DNA of 64,000 bases from Gemmatimonadota bacterium (GTDB lineage: Bacteria; JAAXHH01), in the NCBI GenBank assembly GCA_009835325.1, contig VXWP01000059.1, positions 1 to 64,000 on the forward strand, in the 5' to 3' direction. Below are positions 57,682 through 64,000 of this stretch, piece after piece. The position numbers were made by a program, and so were the translations under genes. How positions within the stretch are numbered: position 1 is the first letter of the stretch; each line of letters starts with the position of its first letter. A model generated the notes under the pieces. That model did not search any database. It saw only the letters and a program-made list of their open reading frames with translations, and had not been told where the DNA came from.

Positions 57682-57875
57682 GCGTCGAGTTGATTGGGAT
57701 AATCAGTGTGGGTGTTGCCCTGGCCGGACTTATTCTGGCGTCGAAGCGGGAGATTAATCTTCGTCTTGTCGCTTTGGAGCAGGGTCAGTCAGACCTGAGA
57801 GAACGCATGGCAAAACAGGAGGGCGTCCTAAGGGGAATGGCCTTACGCCGTACCAATAAGACCGATTCGGAGTAG
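57678..57875 (+). CDS. small membrane protein with coiled-coil tail (65 aa)
   Basis: 65 residues: one membrane helix (LIGIISVGVALAGLILASKR) followed by a charged heptad-like helix (EINLRLVALEQGQSDLRERM, AKQEGVLRGM). GGGAGG lies 7 bases before the ATG. Small proteins of this shape recur in many bacteria with no known function. Its start overlaps the 40-residue gene. The pair is placed between the SDR gene and the convergent sdhB. Confidence 0.65.
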   Translation: MSVELIGIISVGVALAGLILASKREINLRLVALEQGQSDLRERMAKQEGVLRGMALRRTNKTDSE

Positions 57876-57921
57876 ACCGTAGGCCCGATAACCTGTACAT
57901 CGATTACTTCGAGGCGTAAAA

Positions 57922-58683
57922 CTAGGCCGGCTCGTTGCTGTCCTTCGACTTGAAGATGCGCAGCAGCCGGTTGAGCGGATCGTAGAATTCGCCGACGACC
58001 CGTTCCTTCAGGGGAATGATGGCGTTGTCCGTGATGGTGATTTCTTCGGGGCAGACGTGGGTGCAGCACTTGGTGATGTTGCAGTAGCCGATGCCCTGGT
58101 CCTCCTTGAGGTCGCCGAGCCGGTCCTCGGTGTCCAGGGGATGCATCTCCAGGGCGGCGTTGTGCACCATGAGGCGCGGCCCGATGAACTCTTCGTGCAG
58201 GTCGTGTTCCCGCAACACATGGCAGACGTCCTGGCAGAGAAAGCACTCGATGCACTTGCGGAACTCCTGAACCCGCTCGATGTCATCCTGGTCCATGCGC
58301 CAGGTGCCGTCCTCGGCATCGGGCTTGCGGGGCCTGAAGGGCTTGATCTTCATCTTGGCCTCGAAGTTCCAGGATACATCCGTCACCAGGTCCCGGATGG
58401 TAGGGAAGGCCTTCATCGGTTCGATGGTGATGGTTTCGTCCTCGGGCAGGTCGCTCATGCGCGTCATGCACATCAGCCTGGGATTGCCGTTGACCTCGGC
58501 GGAACAGGAGCCGCACTTGCCGGCCTTGCAGTTCCAGCGCACCGCCAGGTCGGGGGCCGACTCCGCCTGGATCTGGTGCACCGCGTCCAGTACGACCATG
58601 CCCTCGTCGATCTCGGTGGAGTAGTCCTCGAACCCGCCGCTCTCGCCATCGCCCCGCCAGATACGGAAGTTGGCCGTCGCCAT
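57922..58683 (-). CDS. sdhB: succinate dehydrogenase/fumarate reductase iron-sulfur subunit
   Basis: 253 residues. Cys for the 2Fe-2S cluster are in CKAGKCGSCSAEVNG near residue 52 with LMCMTR; the two other clusters use CIECFLCQDVCHVL near 143 and CNITKCCTHVCPEE near 200. It passes electrons from SdhA to the membrane quinone site. It resembles the SdhB of the mycobacterial Sdh1 type. Its ATG overlaps the sdhA stop (TAATG). Confidence 0.95.
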   Translation of the reverse strand: MATANFRIWRGDGESGGFEDYSTEIDEGMVVLDAVHQIQAESAPDLAVRWNCKAGKCGSCSAEVNGNPRLMCMTRMSDLPEDETITIEPMKAFPTIRDLVTDVSWNFEAKMKIKPFRPRKPDAEDGTWRMDQDDIERVQEFRKCIECFLCQDVCHVLREHDLHEEFIGPRLMVHNAALEMHPLDTEDRLGDLKEDQGIGYCNITKCCTHVCPEEITITDNAIIPLKERVVGEFYDPLNRLLRIFKSKDSNEPA

Positions 58684-60497
58684 TATCTGTTCTCCTCGAT
58701 GATCGCTGCCAGGTCCTCCCGGAGCGGTGTGACCGGAACGCGGTTGATCACCATCTCGCCGTCGGCGCCTTTATGCTGGGTGATGTTGAGGCTGCCGAAG
58801 GCTTCGACCTTATCTTCGTAGTCTTCCCGGAAGTGGGCGCCGCGGCTTTCCTTTCTTTCCAGCGCGGCCCGGGCAACCGCCTCCGAGACGATCAGCAGGA
58901 ACTTCAGGTCCAGCGCGGTGTGCCATCCCGGGTTGTATTCGCGGTTGCCGACCACGGAGACTTTCTCGGCCCTCTGACGCAGATCGTCGACGACCTCGAG
59001 GGCCCGCTGCATGTCGCCCTCGTTGCGCACGATGCCGACGAGTTCCTGCATCCGTTCCTGCAACTCGTACTGAATCTCGAAGGGATTTTCGACGCTTTGC
59101 TCGCGGTCGAAGGGAGCCAGGGTCTCGCTTACGGCCGCGTCGATCTGTCCGTCGTCGATGGCGCCGTTGCCGTTCTCCCGCGCGAACTCCGCGGCGTACT
59201 TGCCGGCGCGCTGGCCGAAGACCAGCAGGTCGGAAAGGGAATTGCCTCCCAGCCGGTTGGCTCCGTGCAGGCCCGCCGCGCATTCTCCGGCGGCAAAGAG
59301 ACCGGGCACGGTCGACATCTGCGTGTCTGCGTCCACGAGCACGCCGCCCATCACGTAGTGGGTCGTGGGACCCACTTCCATGGCCTCCTTCGTGATGTCG
59401 ATGTCGGCGAGTTGCTTGAACTGGTGGTACATGCTCGGCAGCTTGCGCTTGATATGCTCTTCGGCGTTGGCCAGTTTCTCCCTGATCCACGAAATGTCGA
59501 GGTAGACCCCGTCGTGGGGCGATCCTCGGCCTTCCCGGATTTCCCGTACGATGCAGCGGGCCACGTGGTCTCTCGTCAACAATTCGGGCGGCCGGCGGGC
59601 CTCCTTGTCTCCCTGCGTATAGATCCAGCCCTCTTCGGGGTTGTCCGCCGTCGAGTTCTTGTAAAGGTCGGGGATGTCGTCGAACATGAACCGGTTGCCT
59701 TCGCTGTTCGTCAGGACGCCGCCCTCGCCGCGGACGCCTTCCGTGACCAGGATGCCCCGCACGCTCGGCGGCCATACCATGCCCGTCGGGTGGAATTGCA
59801 CGAATTCCATGTCCAGCAGCGCGGCCCCGGCGTCGTAGGCCAGGCCGTGGCCGTCCCCCGTATATTCCCAGCTGTTGCTCGTGATCTTGAAGGCCCGGCC
59901 GATGCCGCCCGTGGCCAGGATGACCGCTTTTGCGCGGAACACCCGGAACCGTCCCCGCTCCCGGTCGTAGCCGAAGGCACCCACGACCCGGTCGCCGTCC
60001 TTCAACAGGGCTACGATGGCGTGTTCCATGTACACTTCCATGCCCTGGTGGATCCCGTAGTCCTGGAGGGTGCGGATCATCTCCAGACCGGTGCGGTCGC
60101 CCACGTGGGCGAGACGGGGGTACTTGTGCCCGCCGAAGTTGCGTTGCAGGATGCGGCCGTCGGTCGTCCGGTCGAAAAGGGCGCCCCAGGCTTCCAGTTC
60201 GCGTACGCGGTCCGGCGCCTCCCGGGCGTGCAGCTCGGCCATGCGCCAGTTGCTCAGGTACTGGCCGCCCCGCATCGTGTCGGCGAAGTGTACGCTCCAG
60301 CCGTCCCGGTCGTCCACATTGGCCAGCGCCGCCGCGACGCCGCCTTCGGCCATGACCGTATGGGCCTTGCCCAATAGGGACTTGCACACCAGGCCCACCG
60401 ATACACCGGTAGCCGAGGCTTCGATGGCCGCCCGGAGTCCTGCGCCGCCGGCGCCGATCACGAGCACGTCATGTTCGTGGCGCTGGTATTCCGCCAT
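58683..60497 (-). CDS. sdhA: succinate dehydrogenase flavoprotein subunit
   Basis: 604 residues from the ATG at 60497, chosen because it overlaps the sdhC stop as TAATG and starts the FAD fold (MAEYQRHEHDVLVIGAGGAG). The covalent FAD His lies in KAHTVMAEGGVAAAL; the substrate sites are FVQFHPTGMV and GANRLGGNSLSDLLVFGQRA. A final helical domain includes NREYNPGWHTALDLKFLLIV. It oxidises succinate to fumarate. Operon order C-A-B and length match the Sdh1 (mycobacterial Rv0249c-Rv0247c-like) complex II. Confidence 0.95.
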   Translation of the reverse strand: MAEYQRHEHDVLVIGAGGAGLRAAIEASATGVSVGLVCKSLLGKAHTVMAEGGVAAALANVDDRDGWSVHFADTMRGGQYLSNWRMAELHAREAPDRVRELEAWGALFDRTTDGRILQRNFGGHKYPRLAHVGDRTGLEMIRTLQDYGIHQGMEVYMEHAIVALLKDGDRVVGAFGYDRERGRFRVFRAKAVILATGGIGRAFKITSNSWEYTGDGHGLAYDAGAALLDMEFVQFHPTGMVWPPSVRGILVTEGVRGEGGVLTNSEGNRFMFDDIPDLYKNSTADNPEEGWIYTQGDKEARRPPELLTRDHVARCIVREIREGRGSPHDGVYLDISWIREKLANAEEHIKRKLPSMYHQFKQLADIDITKEAMEVGPTTHYVMGGVLVDADTQMSTVPGLFAAGECAAGLHGANRLGGNSLSDLLVFGQRAGKYAAEFARENGNGAIDDGQIDAAVSETLAPFDREQSVENPFEIQYELQERMQELVGIVRNEGDMQRALEVVDDLRQRAEKVSVVGNREYNPGWHTALDLKFLLIVSEAVARAALERKESRGAHFREDYEDKVEAFGSLNITQHKGADGEMVINRVPVTPLREDLAAIIEENR

Positions 60498-61300
60498 TAG
60501 AGGATTCTCCAATCCGTCCACACGCCCATGGCCACCAGGCGTACATATACATCCGCGAAAGCGACCCAGACAAGGCTGAGCCAGGCCCAGTTCATGTGTC
60601 CTCTGTTCAGGCACGAAACGCAGTTATAACCCGCGTGCCGCACGGGCGCTTTCGAGAGCAGGTCCAGGTTGCCGCCGATCAGGTGGCGCAGGGAGTGGCA
60701 GCCGAACTGGTAGCCGCCCAGGAGGACGACATTCAGGGTCAACACCAGGGTGCCGATCCCGATGCCGAAGGTCGTCTCACCGGTCGCCGCGTCCGTGAAC
60801 CACAGGGCCTTCCAGGCGTCGTGAGCCAGGAAGATCCAGATGATGAACACAGCGTAGAGAAAGTACCGGTGAACGTTCTGGAGTATGAGCGGAAAGGACT
60901 GTTCGCCCCGGTATTTCTTTCTCGGTTCGGAAACGCTGCAGGAAGGCGGGTCGGCCCAGAAGGCCTTGTAGTACGCCCCCCGGTAGTAGTAGCAGGTGAT
61001 GCGGAATCCGGCAGGCGCCCAGAGGATCAGGAAGGCCGGTGAGAACGGAAGCATGGCCGGCCACCATTCGGGCCTGGGACCGAACAGGGCATGGGACGAA
61101 CTGCCGAAGATTTCGGGTGAATAGAAGGGCGAAAGATAGGGCCCCCAGGCGTAGAACTCGCCCTGGAAGGCCGCCCACGTGGAGTAGACGACGAAGGCGG
61201 AGAATACGCCCAATGTCACCAACTGCTGCACCCACCAGGCGTCTCTGCGGCGCGTCTGGCCGAAACCGCCGGCCTTCAGCGAAACACCGGTTGTCGACAT
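60497..61300 (-). CDS. sdhC: succinate dehydrogenase membrane subunit, Sdh1 type
   Basis: 267 residues with about five membrane helices. CYYYRGAYYKAFWADPPSC and PLILQNVHRYFLYAVFIIWI contain the haem/quinone-related His residues of the large, single-polypeptide membrane anchor of Sdh1-type complexes. E. coli-type enzymes have separate 120-residue SdhC and SdhD; there is no sdhD here. The HSLRHLIGG region provides further His. It is the first gene, with a promoter at 61364-61392. Confidence 0.88.
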   Translation of the reverse strand: MSTTGVSLKAGGFGQTRRRDAWWVQQLVTLGVFSAFVVYSTWAAFQGEFYAWGPYLSPFYSPEIFGSSSHALFGPRPEWWPAMLPFSPAFLILWAPAGFRITCYYYRGAYYKAFWADPPSCSVSEPRKKYRGEQSFPLILQNVHRYFLYAVFIIWIFLAHDAWKALWFTDAATGETTFGIGIGTLVLTLNVVLLGGYQFGCHSLRHLIGGNLDLLSKAPVRHAGYNCVSCLNRGHMNWAWLSLVWVAFADVYVRLVAMGVWTDWRIL

Positions 61301-61363
61301 AGGTTATCCTCTTGAAACCAGATCGTGAATCGGCCGGATTTCACAGATAAAACACATTAGCGC

Positions 61364-61392
61364 AAATTAGATGATGAGCGGCCGCATGGCAA
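61364..61392 (-). promoter_or_regulatory. promoter of the sdhCAB operon
   Basis: Minus-strand TTGCCA (61387-61392), 17 bases, TAATTT (61364-61369). It lies about 65 bases before sdhC and right after an intrinsic terminator. Confidence 0.75.
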
Positions 61393-61395
61393 TAG

Positions 61396-61431
61396 AAAAA
61401 AACGGGTCTGCGTGCCATGGCCACGAGACCC
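61396..61431 (-). terminator. orphan intrinsic terminator upstream of sdhC
   Basis: Minus-strand GGGTCTCGTG pairs with CACG(C)AGACCC around the loop GCCATGG (61404-61431), followed by G and seven T (61396-61402). No minus-strand gene ends here; the next gene to the right runs the other way. Confidence 0.8.
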
Positions 61432-61580
61432 ATCCCGGCGGTTTTGGACCGCATATTCCCGCATAAAACATTAGCCGAAACCGGCGGAGCGTGGATATAT
61501 TGAAAACCCTTATTCGCGACGCCGTGCCAGCACGCCATGCGTACCGGTTCACCCCGCAGATTTGGAATCAACGTCCCCAG

Positions 61581-63539
61581 ATGCCGACCGATTCAAACCA
61601 GGTTTCACCCTTCAACCAAACCGTGAACGGCCTGACCCCCAGGGTGCTCATCCTGGGCAGCGCGCTCGCCGTGTTCATCGCGATCTGGACGCCCCACACC
61701 AATTACGTCATGCACGGCCCGAGGCTCACCCTGAGCCATCTCTCGATCGCGGCGCTGGTTTCCTTTCTCGTCGTGATCTTCTGCATGCAGATCCCCCTGC
61801 GCAGGTGGCGGCCCGAACGGGCGTTTACGGCGGGTGAACTGGCCGTGCTCTTCCTCTTCTGCCTGGTCTCTTCGACGATTCCGGGAAAGGCCTTCGTAGA
61901 CTACTTCGTCGGCATCCTGGCGTCGCCCTTCTACTACGCCACACCGGAGAACCGGTGGGCGGATACCTTCTTCCCTCATCTTCCGGGCTGGCTGGTCGTA
62001 CGGGACGACCTCGGGGCCGCGACGGGGTTCTACGAAGGCGCCAGCCAGAGCGTCCTACTGTGGGTCGACTGGACCGTTCCCCTCTTCTGGTGGATGTGCA
62101 TGCTGGCGGCGCTGTTCCTGGTCATGGCCTGTATTGCGGTGATTTTCCGGCGGCAGTGGGTCGAGCACGAGCGGCTGTCCTTCCCCGCGGTCCAGATTCC
62201 GTCGATGCTGATCGCGGGGACGACCCGGGGCGGACTGGTGCCGGCGTTCATGGCGAACCGGTACCTCCAGGTGGGGTTCGCGCTCACCTTCGCCCTGCTG
62301 GCCTGGAACTGCCTGGCCTATTTCGGTTACGTACCGGCCATACCCATCGGCGCGCCCTTCCGAACGCAGATCCAACTGGCGCAATCCGTTCCCGAGACCC
62401 AGGTGCAGTTCAATCTCTTTATGATGTGTTTCGCCTACTTCGCCGACCTCAAGGTGCTCTTCAGCATATGGTTCTTCCACCTCCTCGCGTTGCTGGAAAT
62501 CAGCCTGCTCAACCAGCTGGGCGTATCGGCGTCGGGTATGGCCGGCGGCTCCGGGTTCATCGTAAAGACCCAGCATTTCGGCGGGTTCTGGGTATTCGTG
62601 CTCTGGGGCCTGTGGATCGGGAGACATCACCTGAAGGCCGTGTGGCGCAAGGCTTTGGGCCGTGCGCCGGAACTCGACGATTCCATGGAATTGCTGTCCT
62701 ACCGCACGGCATTGCTTGGACTGGCGGGCGGCTTGTGCTACCTGCTGTTCTGGTTGAACCGCATGGGCATGTCGGTCGACGTGGCGGTGCTCTTCCTCGC
62801 GATCACCCTGGCGCTGTACATCGGCGTCACCCGCATCGTCGCCGAGACCGGTCTGGTCTTTCTCGACCTTCCGGTCAACTCGAACGAAATGACGGTGGGC
62901 GTCATCGGATCGACCAACCTCTCGCCCTCGAATCTCACGGCCCTGGGACTCACCCACGCCATCTCTCACAACCACCGGGGCATCGGTCTTTCTTCCCTGA
63001 TACACAGCCTGAAGGTATCCGAAGGGTTTACCCGGTCCAGGAAGGGCCTGTTCGCCGCGGTGGGCGCGGTGCTGGTACTGACCTTCATCGTCACGAACGG
63101 CTATACGATCTACGCCGGGGCATCCGGGACGGGCGCCCATGATTTCGCGCCGCTCCGGGCCGAGGGGTTCTACGACCAGTTGGCCACGTGGTTCAACAAT
63201 CCGTACACCCTGTCCTACGAGGAGATCTATTTCCTGCTCCTGGGCGTCGGGATCACCACGGGTCTCCTGCTCATGCAGTACCGCTTCCCCGGCTGGCCCT
63301 TCCATCCCATCGGCTACGTCGTAGCCTACGCGGACATCATCAACTTCGAAATCACGTCGATCTTCACGATCTGGCTGATTAAGGTGCTGTTGCTGCGCCT
63401 GGGTGGCTTCGAAATGTACCGGAGGATGCAGCCAGCGGTGATCGGCGTGCTGCTGGGTTACGCGGCGGGCGTGACCCTCTCCCTGGTCGTCGATGTCATC
63501 TGGTTCCCGGGCCAGGGACACAACGTGCACAACTGGTAG
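61581..63539 (+). CDS. DUF6785/DUF6784-type multi-span membrane protein
   Basis: 652 residues from the ATG at 61581; a GTG at 61491 would add 30 residues but overlap the control region. There are about 14 hydrophobic segments starting VLILGSALAVFIAIWTPHTN. The segment WVEHERLSFPAVQIPSMLIA is like the E-R-L-x-F-P-x-x-Q helix of oligopeptide transporter (OPT)-type proteins, and the C-terminal module contains FHPIGYVVAYADI and VLLGYAAGVTLSLVVDVIWF. Such proteins are abundant in Latescibacteria-like and Poribacteria-like genomes and are probably uptake permeases (inference). A second copy is convergent at 63546. Confidence 0.75.
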   Translation: MPTDSNQVSPFNQTVNGLTPRVLILGSALAVFIAIWTPHTNYVMHGPRLTLSHLSIAALVSFLVVIFCMQIPLRRWRPERAFTAGELAVLFLFCLVSSTIPGKAFVDYFVGILASPFYYATPENRWADTFFPHLPGWLVVRDDLGAATGFYEGASQSVLLWVDWTVPLFWWMCMLAALFLVMACIAVIFRRQWVEHERLSFPAVQIPSMLIAGTTRGGLVPAFMANRYLQVGFALTFALLAWNCLAYFGYVPAIPIGAPFRTQIQLAQSVPETQVQFNLFMMCFAYFADLKVLFSIWFFHLLALLEISLLNQLGVSASGMAGGSGFIVKTQHFGGFWVFVLWGLWIGRHHLKAVWRKALGRAPELDDSMELLSYRTALLGLAGGLCYLLFWLNRMGMSVDVAVLFLAITLALYIGVTRIVAETGLVFLDLPVNSNEMTVGVIGSTNLSPSNLTALGLTHAISHNHRGIGLSSLIHSLKVSEGFTRSRKGLFAAVGAVLVLTFIVTNGYTIYAGASGTGAHDFAPLRAEGFYDQLATWFNNPYTLSYEEIYFLLLGVGITTGLLLMQYRFPGWPFHPIGYVVAYADIINFEITSIFTIWLIKVLLLRLGGFEMYRRMQPAVIGVLLGYAAGVTLSLVVDVIWFPGQGHNVHNW

Positions 63540-63545
63540 GGCGGT

Positions 63546-64000
63546 CTAGAAGATCTCGGTAATATGCGGCGTGTCCGGGAAGTAAATCGTATCGACGATG
63601 TAGGCGGCCAGGACCCCGGCCACGTAACCGACGAGGATACCCAGGAAAAGCGGTTGCGCTTTCCGGTACAGCCGGACGCCGCCGATACGGAGCAGGATGA
63701 CCTGCACGAGCCAGGCGACGAAGAGGGTGAAGGCAAGCCCCCGTATGGGCGCCGAGGCCCCGATGGCGAACCCGATGGGATTGAGCGGCCACCAGTAGAA
63801 GAGGTACCTGCCCAGGGCCAGCACGCTGCTGACGGCCATGCCGACCGTGAGAAACAGGATTTCGAGGGCGGTGACCTGCGTGGCGTTCTTCATCCACTTC
63901 ACCACCAGGTCGAAGAACAGGTTCCCCGTGTTCCTCAGATTGATGTGCAGGTTGTCCGCCCCTTCCGCGTAACCGGAATAGACGACGTATCCCGTCGAGA
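63546..64000 (-). CDS. DUF6784/6785-type membrane protein, C-terminal part
   Basis: The frame is open from the right edge to a stop at 63546, so only the last about 150 residues are seen. LNPIGFAIGASAPIRGLAFT, VILLRIGGVRLYRKAQPLFL and GILVGYVAGVLAAYIVDTIY match the C-terminus of the neighbouring 61581-63539 protein position by position. It is a paralogue in convergent orientation with a 6-base gap. At the left of the partial sequence, residues GYAEGADNLHINLRNTGNLF appear to belong to a loop before the last helices. Confidence 0.75.
   Translation of the reverse strand, partial: STGYVVYSGYAEGADNLHINLRNTGNLFFDLVVKWMKNATQVTALEILFLTVGMAVSSVLALGRYLFYWWPLNPIGFAIGASAPIRGLAFTLFVAWLVQVILLRIGGVRLYRKAQPLFLGILVGYVAGVLAAYIVDTIYFPDTPHITEIF

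Overview
The window is high-GC bacterial chromosome with a mixture of housekeeping genes and accessory catabolic genes. There are no rRNA or tRNA genes that I could see, and no phage, IS element or CRISPR array. Several features point to a Gram-negative, diderm member of the FCB superphylum or a neighbour such as Latescibacterota or Gemmatimonadota. These are a TonB-dependent receptor paired with a DUF4249-type lipoprotein, SurA and TolC, DUF2851, an orphan HsdR-N nuclease-fold protein, DUF6807 and DUF6785 proteins, and a sulfatase/PhyH/Gfo-Idh group. The placement is an inference. The best promoters have an E. coli-like TTGACA-17-TAnnnT form (3278, 15030, 31829, 32752, 41956), not the -33/-7 form of Bacteroidota.

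Layout. 1-3306 (minus): a partial thioredoxin-like lipoprotein, then a TPP-riboswitch-controlled thiazole operon, thiO-thiS-thiG-tenI. 3375-6958: a VWA membrane protein and a TolC-type outer membrane protein. 7129-9451: an ECF sigma, anti-sigma and RseB-like envelope-stress operon. 9571-10545: an HU/IHF domain fused to TPR repeats. 10862-14999: a DUF6807 protein divergent from a TonB receptor/DUF4249 pair. 15112-21906: a DinG-like helicase, a quinone cluster (UbiA/MqnP, MenG/UbiE, UbiX) translationally coupled to endonuclease III, and a DapA-like aldolase. 21915-24548: an acidic HTH protein, a small unknown protein and DUF2851. 24741-26800: PlsC, a HAD phosphatase and a lipoprotein made of one Cache-like domain. 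26927-31769: an unknown 643-residue protein, a GH5 hydrolase, RdgB, RNase PH and a PTS-Ntr EIIA protein. 32866-45792: PurC, Mfd, two parvulin chaperones including SurA, an S4 protein, a methyltransferase, HolB, MetG, TatD and RsmA.

45804-50394 is the most unusual stretch. Four consecutive genes belong to recognisable families (YibQ-type divergent polysaccharide deacetylase, PdxJ, SecD, SecF), and each has lost the residues that define catalysis or proton coupling in its family. The SecF-like protein also lacks the periplasmic P4 domain, and the SecD-like gene appears to begin at an ATT codon. I regard this as the best candidate for an undescribed system.

50445-57875 is accessory: a choline-sulfatase-like enzyme, an oxidoreductase, an HsdR-N protein, a phytanoyl-CoA dioxygenase-like protein, a secreted cyclase, an AT-richer secreted HNH nuclease lipoprotein with three AACAGTT boxes at its promoter, an SDR, and a coupled pair of very small genes. 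57922-61300 is a Sdh1-type succinate dehydrogenase operon behind a clear promoter, with an orphan intrinsic terminator just upstream. 61581-64000 holds two convergent DUF6785-type membrane proteins, the second cut by the window edge.

Functionally the window combines envelope biogenesis and stress response (sigma-E-like operon, SurA, PpiC, TolC), translation and DNA maintenance (MetG, RsmA, RNase PH, Mfd, DinG, Nth, HolB), cofactor and quinone supply (thiazole, menaquinone/ubiquinone-type enzymes), respiration (complex II) and uptake or degradation of organic matter (TonB receptor, GH5, sulfatase, DUF6785).
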